Shown one piece after another: positions 22,563 through 33,544 of a stretch of 64,000 nucleotides of DNA. This DNA is from Linum tenue. Taxonomy: Eukaryota; Streptophyta; Magnoliopsida; Malpighiales; Linaceae. Positions within the stretch are counted from its first letter, which is position 1; each line of letters starts with the position of its first letter. Location of the stretch: assembly GCA_946122785.1 (NCBI GenBank), contig CAMGYJ010000010.1, positions 29,553,608-29,617,607 of the forward strand, in the 5' to 3' direction. Below the pieces are notes generated by a model. The model worked only from the letters and a program-made list of their open reading frames with translations. It was not told the origin of the DNA and did no database searches. The position numbers and the translations under genes were made by a program.

Positions 22563-24187
22563 TTATTTCTAAGGGTCGTCTGGAATACTTGAGTCTCATA
22601 CATGTGTATTATAAGTATGTGCATGTATAATATGATACCCCTAATTCTCACGGTAAAATTTAATATTGAGTAGGATTAGAAGGACCCTTTAGGGCTTGTG
22701 CTATTATTTAAATTGCGTTAATGAGATTAAAAAAATTTAAAATTTCTAATTACCTATTTACTATCTACATTAATCTAAGAATCATTAATAATTTTAGATA
22801 CTTAAGTGTTAAGGTTTAAATACTTGAACTCGTACCTCATATTCTCCTAAAAGCCCACAACTTTCCTCTTCTTTATCAAACTCATTCTTCCTATAATCCT
22901 ATTCTTATGGGTCGTTTGGAAGTTACGATTGTTTTGACGAGATTGTTACTATACATATATTATTTAGAATGCATCAATTTTTTTTATTTTTTAGCAGAAA
23001 CAATACATGGATTATTTATGTGATGTATTTATGTGTTTCAGGGTCGCCCTTTTACTCTTTCAAATCACCAAAACAGTTATATGTTGATTGAAACTCGTTT
23101 AGACATATTTATCTTCCCATGACATTCTGAACATATTCTCAAACTCTACGGTATTCCACTTGAATGATATTGGTTCCGACCATTGTATGATCCTATGGTC
23201 TCCTCATTGGCGCTCACAATGTTCAAAAAACCTTTTTTCCGTTTCGATGCACGTTGGATTAATAACCCGAAAGCTCGTTTAATCATCGGCTATTATTAGA
23301 ATCTCGCAATCCTAGGCAGGGGCGGACCCAAAGAGTGTCTAAAGGTGTCTTGAGGGAAAATTAACGAACTCCCGATAGTAGTTTGAGCATGGAAAAAATG
23401 TAGTAATATATCCGGTTCAAACCTGTGTCATTGTAGTTACTAGTGAACATTTGTTCTAATTAGAATACAATTCATTTGTTGTTGTAATTTTAACATGAAC
23501 ATAATTATAAACACTATCCCTTATCCCAATTTTTCCAAGACCTAAAAATAAAAATCAATCCCCCCGCAGGTTACCTCTTATCCCCGCCATATTCTAACAT
23601 ACAAATCGAGAATCCTACGAGAATTTGACAGCGACTGACATCGACCGATGAGATGTAATGACTAAATTGAATAGGAGATCACTTGGTGAATGATTGTCTA
23701 ATAAAATATATTGAAAGAGATTTGTTGAGCACTGTACACAGTGAGTATATTATCAGGTTCTATTATTTTGTGATAATGGTGATTCAGGTTTATTAGTTAC
23801 GAGACCTCTGTGCCTCACACACTGAGCAATTCCCCACCTATACCTGTCGTTGTGACTACAACGGGCGTAAAAGAATTGACGACTGCTTGTCATCACCCTT
23901 CTGTCAACACCCCGCAGTCGATTCAGGAAATTGAAGAATTCCAGGAGTGAAAGAAGAGAGTGAATATGAATGTGTGATTCAGAACGATAAACATTTGTAA
24001 TGTTGCGGTAACTTGTCGTTGGTCTGAAAACATCCTAGCTTCAAGACATTGTTTTTCATGACTTGGGTTTTCAATGTCAACATTACAAGTATGTCTACTT
24101 CTAAGGACATACATAAGGAAGCCTCGTTAAGGACTGAAACTATGAATGTTCTAATAAATTTGTACTAACGGAGTCAAGAGCATTTTA
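22563..24187. other. Intergenic stretch with TE debris
   Basis: It holds PIF-like GGGTCGT(C/T)TGGAA words at about 22572 and 22908, a degenerate L1 fragment (23045-23300) and an isolated CAGGGGCGGACCC terminus at about 23317 of a MITE whose partner end was not found. No gene seen. Confidence 0.5.
23045..23300 (+). pseudogene. Degenerate L1 ORF2 fragment (endonuclease C-terminus)
   Basis: The translation, in two frames, gives GSDHCMIL and then KPFFRFDARWINNPKARLII. This is the SDH motif and following RFDxRW segment of a plant L1 endonuclease/linker region. Stops and a frameshift are present. Confidence 0.55.
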
Positions 24188-25688
24188 TCATAGGACCGTA
24201 AGTGAGATAGCAGCTGAACGAAGCTTCACTCCGACGTCATCCCACTTCCATTGCGGGGCTGCTGCTCCAGCAATGATTGCCTACAGGTTCAAAGAAGCTT
24301 CTTGAGAAATATTGTTACAAGCCATAATGAAGAAGAAAGAACAAAGACTAACAATGCATGTACACTCCAACTTAACAAAACCCAGAGAGCCCCCAAGAAC
24401 ATTTCAACAGTTCAAAGATGGAGAGTAGTCATTGAAAACCTTTCCACTGTTGACTGCCGCCACCAGCGCCACATGCTGGTCATATCTACCAAATTCGTAG
24501 AAGTAATATGTCCTGAAACAGGGTCCAGTGAAGGTGGATGCAACACGTTTGCCAGTTAGCTAGAAATTATTGAAATTGGAAAGCGTTCTAATTGGACTCC
24601 CTTACCTCAAACCTTCTTCTTCCTTTATTTTGATTGTCCTGGCAGTGTATATAGTCGAACCAGCTGCCATTGACACGATGGAAAAGGCAATATGAACAAT
24701 GGATGATCCTTGCTACGACAATCCAAATCAACAAAGAAGGGAATAAAAATCTAGACCCAAAATGGTTTGATAAGCACAATTAAACATGCCTGGAACAAAG
24801 ATTTTTGCTGCCTCTTTCAAGGAACCTAAATCGCTAACATCTTTAGCCTGCACAAAGTCATGTAGCAATGGTAAGTATCTATCAGAGTTTGCAAGAGCTC
24901 TTCATTGCCCTTTCCAGTAACCATTTAAATAAATCACATCTGAGCATGGCAATTGGCAATCTGTTATACCCAGACCTCTAAAAAGGTGATCTTGAGCTGA
25001 TTGGTGGGGCGAATCAGGACACTCACAACTTCAGACCTACATCCGATGCCAATTCCACATTCCATACCATCTTAGTAAGACAATCACAATGAACTAGAAA
25101 TTTTTCAACTCTCACCATATCCACAACAATACAAGAAAACACAAAATAGTGTAGAACTTGGTCAATGTACCCATCAGCAGTGGCAAACCGAGCAGCAAAG
25201 GTCTTTGGCTTAACCTTATCTCCATAAAGAGACAATCCGCCATTCAAATCCTGCACGAACCACAATACGCACTAAGAATAAAGGAAAAAGAGATGAAAAC
25301 TTATTTCTCACTTTGGACGAATCAAAGGCCAAATGAGGCAATTTACCTCTGGTTCCTCGATGTCCTCGAACTGTGGAGGGACTCGGATGGAGAACCCATC
25401 TCCATAGTGCTGAAGCCAAGCTTTTGTGTTGACGATTCCTGAGAAAGATGCAGGCTTTGGCGTGGGAGAAGGTACAGCGAAGGAATTGGGAAGTGGGGTT
25501 TGGGAAGTTAGGGCTATGAGACCGAGTGAAGTGGTTGTGAGCAAAAACTGTCTCTTGGACTGAACATGGCGATTGTCGAGAAAGGAAGTAGGATTGAGAG
25601 ATTTGGGGTTGGGGTTGTGGTGCAATTGGGGATTTTCGGGAAGGTTTGGAAGGCGGGAGGAAGAGGAGAGGGAGAGGAGAACGGCCAT
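24188..25688 (-). CDS. PsbP-domain thylakoid lumen protein, 254 aa, 7 exons
   Basis: Exons (minus): 25688-25347, 25250-25171, 25036-24976, 24847-24790, 24663-24606, 24512-24440, 24280-24188. All phases agree, giving 254 aa. The N-terminus (about 1-85) is a Ser/Pro-rich chloroplast transit peptide. It is followed by KRQFLL plus a hydrophobic stretch and SFA, a Tat-like lumenal signal with KR instead of RR. The mature part is a Mog1/PsbP fold: TKAWLQHYGDGFSIRVPP, GLSLYGDKVKPKTFAARF, KDVSDLGSLKEAAK, RTYYFYEFGR, AGAAAPQWKWDD. PsbP-domain proteins act as photosystem assembly or stability factors in the lumen; which PPD subtype this is remains open. Intron 4 begins with GC (CCAG/GCATGT), not GT. 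No disabling change is seen. Confidence 0.85.
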
Positions 25689-26299
25689 GAGAGGCTGGGG
25701 TTAAATTTCATGGTCGTTGAGATTGGGGGAAATTTGGAGGGAGAAAGATAACGACTGGGGATTTCAGTTTTCACTTTGCTTCTTCAGATGGTTTTACCGA
25801 GTTGTTTTATACTCTTCACTTGGAGAATAATCGTGTACTTAATTTTTACATTTTTTACCTAATACTATGCTTATGTTTTCATGTGTGTTTCCATTTGAGT
25901 TTTCCAATGCTATGGTGTGATTAATTCAGAGATAGAAATTTTTTGAACTTATCACTTTTTCTTAAATTTGGGAATTTATTTTAAGTTTGGGAAAATAAAT
26001 GTTTGATAAAAGTGTAGAAAAAGTACTGAAAAACTAAACTTGATGAGAATTAAATATTTTTATTAGGAAAAATGTAATTGATGGAATAGTGAATAATATA
26101 TTTAATAGTAAACTAGTGCTAAATTTTGAGAAATGACTATTAAGATTTAAGGGTAGTAACTTTAAGAATATTTTTTTAATTATACTGTAGTTATTTTTAA
26201 TTCTATGAAAAGCTATATTAATCATTTGGTTCTTTTGTTTCAAATTCGATGTTTGAGTTCATCCACTATTTCTTGAGAATGTGTAACGAACCCTATATG
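25689..26299. other. Upstream region of the PsbP-domain gene, AT-rich
   Basis: It contains the short 5' UTR/promoter side of the PsbP-domain gene and then about 450 bp of AT-rich sequence. No gene, RNA or clear TATA placement can be assigned. Confidence 0.45.
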
Positions 26300-26732
26300 C
26301 ACTGGCGGTCTCAGAAATATTATCAAATATATTCACAAAAATAAATAATAATTTTTTAATTCATAAAGTACATTGATTCGTCGTTTTCATAGTTAACCAC
26401 GATATTTTTTCATATTCTGAAAAGTTCATATAATCTTACACCTTTTTCATTCCTCTGAAGAGGAGAAGAAAATTTAATTAAATCTTAATGGACTTGGATT
26501 CGAAATATTATAGTTAGAAACTAATTTACGTCCTTTTGTATTTGCATTGTATTTCATAATAACAATTGGCTAGTGGGTTGAGGCAATTTCTAATTAATTG
26601 CAAGGGTTTTCAAATTATGAAGAGTTCAAATCCTGTCAACAACAATATAATTTTCAATGTACTGATCTGCTCTAATTTCAAAGTCAAGCTTTGTCAACTG
26701 ACCTCCCTTAACAATGAGTAGGTCTGCCCCTG
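26300..26732. mobile_element. Degraded MITE, probable hAT type
   Basis: Ends CACTGGCGGTCTC and, reversed, CAGGGGCAGACCT form an imperfect inverted pair. The flanks CCTATATG (26292-26299) and TTTATATG (26733-26740) agree at six of eight bases. The isolated CAGGGGCGGACCC terminus at 23317 is the same family. Old and non-coding. Confidence 0.45.
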
Positions 26733-26740
26733 TTTATATG

Positions 26741-27282
26741 TTTCATTTTCAAATTTCATTTTTCAATTTATTTTGGTGTTTTATACGTCATTTTAAGTCG
26801 TTTATCATCCTTTAATAAAATTGCTCATTCCAATTGCATGAGACATTATAATTATGCATATTTATTGTTCCATATGGCTCTTGTAATCTTAATATGTTAA
26901 GGGTGTTCACCTATTTATTGTTCCATCTTTAGAAATAAAAATAAACTAAATTTGCTACCGGTTTCATTATGTCACCTAAACTTCTTACCATGGTCGTTAA
27001 TGTACAGAAAAGTGAGAGGTTTATGGAAAGACGGATTGACCAAAATGTCCCCCTTCTCTTCACAGATAGAATCCGTTATTTATGCCTTAATCCTTATCCA
27101 TTCTCCAAACATTGGCAGCCACTGAACCAATTCAGAAAACAGAAACCGAATCCAAGCCGCAGAGAAAAATACTCACCCAACGAAACGAAAATGAGTTCAT
27201 CCCAGGAAGAGAAACAACGACACCACTCTCACTACCTTCTCCCAGCCTTTCTCCGCGATAGCTCTGTTCTTCACATTCTCCC
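26741..27282. other. Upstream region of the TLP18.3 locus
   Basis: About 540 bp, AT-rich then C/A-rich near the gene. An open frame entering from 26969 runs in a different frame from TLP18.3 and looks like leader sequence. No other feature. Confidence 0.45.
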
Positions 27283-28660
27283 ATGGAAACCTTGCTTTCC
27301 TCTCACTCCCTCTCTTCCCCTTTCTTCAACCCAAAACCCAATTTCCCTCCACCTTCAATCCATCTCCACAAGCCCATCGTCAGTTGCTCAACCAGCAGCC
27401 CTAAAGAAGCAGACTACCCTCTTCAACAAAACCCACGAATTGGCTGGTTCATGCCCAACAAGGAATTGCAGCTCTCGCTCTCTCCTTGGCGCTCAGCTTT
27501 ACTCCAGTGACGGCCAACAATGCTCTGGCTTCGGAGTTCGATGTGATCAATGAAGGCCCGCCCAAGGATGCTTACGTGGTGGATGACGCTGGAGTTCTCA
27601 GTAGAGTTACCAAGACTGATCTGAAGAATCTCTTGTCCGATTTGGAGTAGAGGAAGAAGTTCAAGATCAACTTCATCACTGTCAGGAAGCTCACCGTGAG
27701 TGGATTCTAGATTTGCCCCATTTTGATTCGTGTTAGTGGTTGGAAAAAAGGGGATTTTATCTGATTGGGATGTTTTTTGGCAGAGCAAAGCTGATGCTTT
27801 TGAGTATGCAGACCAAGTGCTGGAGAAATGGTACCCAAGTGTTGAAGAAGGGAACAACAAAGGGATAGTTGTCCTGGTAACGAGTCAGAAGGAAGGTGTT
27901 ATTACAGGAGGTCCTGCATTTGTGCAAGTTGTTGGAGAAAGCGTTCTTGATGCTACTGTATCAGAGAATCTTCCAGGTAAAGCTTGTTCATTTTGCTTGA
28001 ATTTTTAGTTTCTGGATATGCCCTTTTGTGTCTCTAAAGTCACTTCACTAGATGGTCCATCTCAATAATTTTGGTGGACTGTTGTAATCTAGTAGTGTCT
28101 ATGGCATTTAGGGGTGAACGGTGAGCATGGCTTGTTTCGGTTCAAAATCATATCAAATTGGCATAGGCTAGATCAAAATTTAAGTGGGAAAGAATGAGGA
28201 CTATAGTCTGGAATCAAAAGCGCACTCTATCAATTGAACCGCAATGTCGATTTGATCTAATATAATCTGGTATGTTGGTTGCACACCATATGAGATGGCT
28301 GGGTTCTATTTTTTACTCCAATTTAACCGCAATGAGATGACTCCATATGTGTCGTTCCTCGTCATTAGAATCTCATGTTGAATAAGATGGCTGGGTTATA
28401 TTGTTGCTGCAGTTTTGGCTACGGAAGAGAAGTACAATGAAGCACTTTTGAGCAGTGCCAAGAGGCTAGTGGCGGCCATCGATGGACTCCCGGATCCAGG
28501 TGTTCCGACGGTGAAGGATAACAAGAGAGAATCCAACTTCAAGACTAAGGAGGAGACATACGAGAAGCGAGGGCAGTTCACTCTTGTGGTTGGAGGTCTC
28601 CTGGTGATTGCCTTTGTTGTTCCCATGGCTCAATACTTTGCTTACGTTTCCAGGAAATAG
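27283..28660 (+). pseudogene. TLP18.3: TLP18.3-type thylakoid lumen TPM-domain protein, broken in exon 1
   Basis: The family protein is a thylakoid lumen TPM-domain (Pfam TPM) phosphatase-like factor linked to photosystem II repair. Exons: 27283-27695, 27784-27976, 28413-28660. The start METLLS and the C-terminal membrane anchor (FTLVVGGLLVIAFVVPMAQYF) match the family, and exons 2 and 3 are clean (SKADAFEYADQVLEKWYPS, KRESNFKTKEET). Exon 1 has two lesions. The frame of the transit peptide (27283) does not meet the frame of the mature protein (NWLVHAQQG, EFDVINEGPP), which needs about a one-base deletion near 27400-27437. A TAG at 27648-27650 replaces a conserved Tyr codon in LLSDLE-Y-RKK. 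Splice sites are intact. It is either a young pseudogene or has sequence errors. Confidence 0.85.
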
Positions 28661-29446
28661 GGTCTGTGCACTTCTTCTGTCATTCGAATCCATGATCGAC
28701 ATTTGTACAAAATACTATGGTCAAGTGGATGGTGGGAGTCTCTAATGAGAGGATGACTGGATGATAACCAAGAAACAGTTTCTAGGCCTCTATTGAGTAT
28801 TGATTTCCTCTTATTGAAACGTTTCGAGAGCAACCATGTTTTTTTTCTTAAAATCTCATTGTGATGTTTACAGTTCATGTAAACATTTCTAGGCCTTTTG
28901 AGAAAGAAGCAAACAGCAAGAGGTTATATTTGGCGTGAAACTCATGCTGTTGTTGCTGAGTATGTTGTATAATGTGCACATTCTTAAACTTCTGTTGAGT
29001 GGCAAACTCCATCATTGTCTAAACATTACTGTAGACTTGTACTAGTTTCTGACTGTGGTTATAAGTTTCAGGGAGGGTTGAATAGCGCGACCTAACCGTT
29101 GGATTTTTTCAGTGCTCATAAAATGTGGTTTCTTTTGTTTCAATTTTTGTCTATTGTGCATAAACTTGCACCACAAGGTCTGCTCAATTATGCATCTGGT
29201 TTCAGTTTGCTCACAGATGTATAATAGGTGTACGGCAGCTAACATCTAGGAATACCTGAACATCAATGACTTCCTTAAAGTGACAAAGTCGATCACTGTT
29301 AGAATGCACTTGTATTAGATCCTATCCTTTTGTAATAAGTTTTACAGGCAGGAGAAGGAATACGATGTTGGAGTAAAAGAATGAATCAGTTAGGGCAATC
29401 GATCACAGCTTGGAGTAAAAGAATGAATCAGCTAGGGCAATCGATC
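28661..29446. other. Convergent spacer between TLP18.3 and GDSL genes
   Basis: About 785 bp holding both 3' ends. Near 29371-29455 a short direct repeat (TTGGAGTAAAAGAATGAATCAG / GCTAGGGCAATCGATC words) occurs twice. No gene. Confidence 0.5.
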
Positions 29447-31497
29447 TCAGCAAGCTGTGTTCAGATACTGGTTTGCAGCTTCAGTGTAATGAATCCCATC
29501 CCAGTTCACATACTCGGTACTGTCATTGCACACCTTGGCTGTAACTGTCAGTGGTGGTCCTCCATAGCCACAGCAAGCCATTATGGGCTGCTCAAATCCT
29601 GCAAAGGATGATGACAACAATATCACGCAATCGTTCCTCGCAATTTGCATTCCGCAAGCACGAAGGAACATAGCACATTCTCAATGCGGTAGGAGACAAG
29701 AAGCATTACCATATCTGGAGTAGTTTGCAACAAGGTTGGACTTGATAGTGTAGATATCGACATGTGTGATGTTTGAATCAGCATACTGAGCTTGCAGCTT
29801 CTTGGTCAGAGCATGAAACTGCAGATTGAAAAGCTTGGCAGCTTGGTTATGCCCAATAACACAGCCTAGCTCGTCGAGCTTGGACGGATCAGTACCGAAT
29901 TTCGCCACATTCTGAGCCAAACATCCTAGAGGACCGGTGCTGTGTATCCAGAAGTTCCTCGCTCCTTCATCGTACAATCTCTAGAACAAGAATGGACGTA
30001 TGTTTAAGTTTTGGAAGCAGAACAAAGGAGAGAGAAATGGTTCAAAGGAGATGGGAGTTAAGCGATGAATAGCTATACAAAACCTTGATTCCATTCTCGA
30101 ACTCAAATAAGGTGGTTGGGATCGAGGCGACGATTTGATAGTAGCTCTTGGAGTAAAATGCACCAGCAAGATCATTCTGGCCTATATCAAACATGTACAA
30201 GCCCTTCCGGAAATAGTCCTCAGCTGGAAGGTACTTGTCAAACTTCTTACCTATAGTTGAAGGCCAAACAAAAGTGGAGATCAGTGAAAAGCCCTATGCC
30301 AAAATTCTGAACCATTTTGAATCAATCCCCAAATGGGTCAAAAGCACAAACTTTTGGTGAGCAATTCGACTACACGAGCTTTGAATTGCAGAAACTGAGA
30401 CACTTGAATCACAAATGAGAATGGGCAGACTGACGTTGGTGTTGCTGGATTTATGGTTGAACCAGCAGCTGTAAAGTTGCATCCTCTTCAAAAGTTCCCG
30501 CAACCCAACAGCTTCCATATACGCACTTAGAAACGGTAGAAAAAAAGCATCCACTGCCAAATCCAAACCAGTTCACATTATTAAATCCTGTTATCCAAAA
30601 TCAGCAGATGAGAAGCAGGGGAAAACATATTTTCAGATTCCGAAAAAAGCAGAGTAGCCCAGGAAAGTACTGATGAAATCGATAGTGAGCCGGCCATCAC
30701 AGTATCTCCCAGAAGGACCCTTGAAGTGAATCTGACCATAAGGAGGATTGATGGTTTCGATCCCGGCAGCAATGAGATTGCCGGTGTCAGATTTTGAATC
30801 ACCAAAGTTTAAGATAGTTGGGAAGTTGAAGTCTATGGAATGAGACATTGGGGCGAATATAGAGACCAAGGCAAGAGCTTGGAGAAGAACAAACAACAAA
30901 AATTTGGAGTTACTCAGAGTTCTACAGAGCAATAACCAAGTCCTTTTAATATCCAACAAAGGGAAGTAAGGTGTTGGCTTTCAGAACAAAGAATAATTTG
31001 ATGTTAGTTACTCACCAACCAGAGCGAGTAAGCAAAATGAAGGTGGTGGGTCAAATTATGTACCACAGAAGGTTTCTATTTTGAACTATCTGAAGCAATG
31101 AACCAAAAGAAGAGCCCTTTCCATTGAAGAAAAGGATAAGAAATCAGAAAAAAGATTTCATCTTTTTTGTTTGGTTATAGAGGTTCCATGTTCAAAACTG
31201 CTACAACCCATATGCTTAGATAGTGTGAGTGATGATAGAAAATTATTTACTTAGGAAGTCGATGATAAGGCGGCCGTTGCAGAACCTCCCCGTAGGAGGG
31301 TTGAAGTAAGTCTGTCCATAGGGGAGGCGAAGACGAAAGCCGAGGCCAGCAGCGAGGTCTCCTGTGTCGGAGTTCGAATCACCAAAGTTGAAATCTGCAG
31401 GATAGTTGAAATCAGTGGAGGTTGCTGAATGTGATAGGAAGGATAGTATGATGATGATCGATGCATCGAGAACAATGGAGTAGCTCTTGGCAGCCAT
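29447..31497 (-). pseudogene. GDSL esterase/lipase (At1g54790-like), broken exon 2, two first exons
   Basis: GDSL/SGNH hydrolases are secreted acyl esterases. Exons (minus): alternative first exons 31497-31251 and 30959-30671, then 30553-30352, 30250-30084, 29980-29710, 29598-29447. Both first exons have a signal peptide and the block I motif (FGDSNSDTGD or FGDSKSDTGN), and both end with the same phase (A/GT), so either could join exon 2. Exons 3-5 are clean and include KGLYMFDIGQND, GPLGCLAQN and the catalytic block V DGIHYTEAAN. Exon 2 is one base too long for its phase. After VG the frame shifts, and in the restored frame NF-TGA-RGCNFTAAG a stop replaces the usual Arg/Lys. No full-length protein is possible as written. 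Confidence 0.8.
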
Positions 31498-31589
31498 GGG
31501 TGCAGATGTAGTAGAGCTTTAGCGCTATGGTAACACAAACCCAAGGGTGCAAATGCAATGATAAAAAGGATATTTGGATGCTTTGTATT

Positions 31590-31975
31590 GGGGTAAATGC
31601 CACATTTCGTCACTGAGATTACTAAATCGTGTCATGTTTAGTCACTAGAAAAGTTTAATATCAATTTTGGTCACTCGAATTACTGAAACATGTCACATTA
31701 GGTCACTCTATTGTAGCCTCTGTCCAACTCCTGTCACTCGAATTATTGAAACATTTCACATTTAGTCACTCGAATTACTGAAACATGTCACATTTAGTCA
31801 CTCTCCCAAAAGTTTCCGTCTAACTACATTAATGGAGTTGGATGGAAACTAACGGGAGAGTGACTAAATGTGACCAGTTTCGGTAATTCGAGTGACCAAA
31901 ATTGATATTAAATTTTTCTAGTGACTAAACATGACACAATTTAGTAATCTCAGTGACCAAATATGGCATTTACCC
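31590..31975. mobile_element. MULE-type MITE, TSD CTTTGTATT
   Basis: 386 bp with inverted repeats of about 130 bp (GGGGTAAATGCCACATTT against GGGGTAAATGCCATATTT reversed), flanked by a perfect 9-bp duplication CTTTGTATT (31581-31589, 31976-31984). Long TIRs and a 9-bp duplication fit Mutator-like elements. The repeated unit GTCACTnnAATTACTGAAAC recurs within the arms. It lies 90 bp upstream of the distal GDSL first exon. Confidence 0.88.
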
Positions 31976-32235
31976 CTTTGTATTGGATGATTATATCTCT
32001 GATGTTTTGAAGGAAAATGGCTGCAAAAAGCAAAGACAGAAGGAATGGCCTAGGAGAAGTTGAGATAAATAATAAGGGGCACATTTTCCCCCTCAAAGCT
32101 TTGTTTTCTTGCAAAAATTATCTACTCTATTGGTTTATTTTGTGTACACTTCTTTCCTTTTCTTCTTTAAGAGTCCTTCCATCTGCCCGTGAGACCATTT
32201 TGTCAGTAACCCCGTGAATGCAGCAATCTCTTTAA

Positions 32236-33178
32236 GGGGTCGTTTGGATGAAGGTTTTGTTAAATGAGAGATTTAAGCACAAATAACTCATTTAAAAACC
32301 CAGGAAATTAAAACACAGAAATTGGGACAAATCTCTTGTTTGTTATGGATCCAGAATTGTACAATTGGAGAATTTATTTTCTAATAATAAATTGGAAAAT
32401 ACTATTTTGCCCTGCATCTTCTTCTTCCACCATTCTGCGTTGTCTTCTTTCTTCGTTGATAGACGACTGCGGCTCCCTATCTTCCCAGTATGAACCCCAA
32501 TCATATGGGCTGGATCGCTAGGGTTCCAACTTTGGAGGACATTAAAAGGGTCAACGAAGATGCTCTTCAAGTTTTCACTTCCAATTTGGGCCGTCGTTAG
32601 TGTTGAGCGACGCCAAGTTGGAATCAATGGGTGGAGTTTTCTTGCAATCTCGTCGGAGACAGAGAGCCGCCGGTGTTCTAGCTGGAGATCGAGACCCACC
32701 ATATATGGGTTCGGGAGAATCGTCTATGCAGTGCGAACCCCTCATGAATGGCGGCGGCCACTATCGAGCGATGAAGGAATGGCGGTAGATCTGGAATCCG
32801 GAAGATCCATGACCGTCGCCGGGAGTGTTTTGATTGTCGCCAGTTTGAAACCATCGTCGTGTTCATTTACAGGGAAGAGTGAGACGATAGATGGGGACAG
32901 GGGAAGTCTGGGGAAGAGGTAGAAGTTGAACCAAATAAAGCGGTGATACAAAATTGGAAGGGATAATTTTGGAACAAAAAATGAGATGATGAGTGATTTC
33001 AAAATAGCTGGGGCTGATCAGCTATTTTAAAATCCTGCTAATGAGCTATTTTAAAATCCGGCAGCTTTAAAATCACTCATTTTTTTTTTCATTACCAAAC
33101 GAGTGATTGTATTAAAATCCTGCAAAATTAGAGATTGTGTTAAAATCCCTCGTTCAAATCCCTTATCCAAACGACCCC
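32236..33178. mobile_element. PIF/Harbinger-type element, TSD TAA, with non-element interior
   Basis: The ends GGGGTCGTTTGGAT and, reversed, GGGGTCGTTTGGAT are flanked by TAA (32233-32235, 33179-33181), the PIF/Harbinger signature. 943 bp. The subterminal parts are AT-rich with AAAATCC repeats, while the interior 32400-32930 has higher GC and coding-like stretches. No transposase is recognised, so it is non-autonomous. Confidence 0.85.
32520..32570 (-). pseudogene. Captured fragment of an LRR-kinase N-terminal cap (SERK-like)
   Basis: Inside the PIF-type element the minus strand encodes LKSIFVDPFNVLQSWNP. The pattern LKxxxVDPxNVLQSWxP is characteristic of the LRRNT region of SERK-type receptor kinases. 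The match fades after this segment. Probably an acquired exon fragment with no function shown. Confidence 0.45.
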
Positions 33179-33544
33179 TAAGGCTAATAATAAGCTTATT
33201 ATTCCCCATTCACAGGCATCATTACTAATTCATCTTTTCTAGGTATATCATCAAGAATACCCAAATCCCGATTCTTTTACCAAAACTGAACAATTTTGGG
33301 GGGTAGAGAAATGAATCAACCAATATCAACCAAATTCATTTCAAACAAATCATCCAAATAAGTGGCCCAAATCAGTAAGCCAAGTGTTTGTTGCATAATT
33401 AGGCAGGAATGACGTTCTGATATTTGTTTAAGCACAAGTCTTCACATAGAATGTTTTAAGTCTGGCAGAGAAGTTTCCACTAGTCACGAAGAATTGAGCA
33501 ACCGATCCATAGCCATAGGCTAAGGAAGGCTATCGTGGCCTTGA

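Noticed and set aside
25158..25442. Plus-strand open frame across PsbP exons 1-2
   Set aside because: Antisense to exons with conserved PsbP-domain sequence and consistent splicing on the minus strand.
23317..26732. A 3.4 kb TIR element between CAGGGGCGGACCC (23317) and GGTCTGCCCCTG (26721)
   Set aside because: It would contain the whole PsbP-domain gene, and the flanks share no duplication. The right end pairs better with 26300.
28203..28250. tRNA-like D-arm/anticodon-arm sequence in the TLP18.3 intron 2
   Set aside because: About 35 bp resembles half of a tRNA (minus strand), but no acceptor stem or T-arm could be paired; at most a tRNA-derived fragment.
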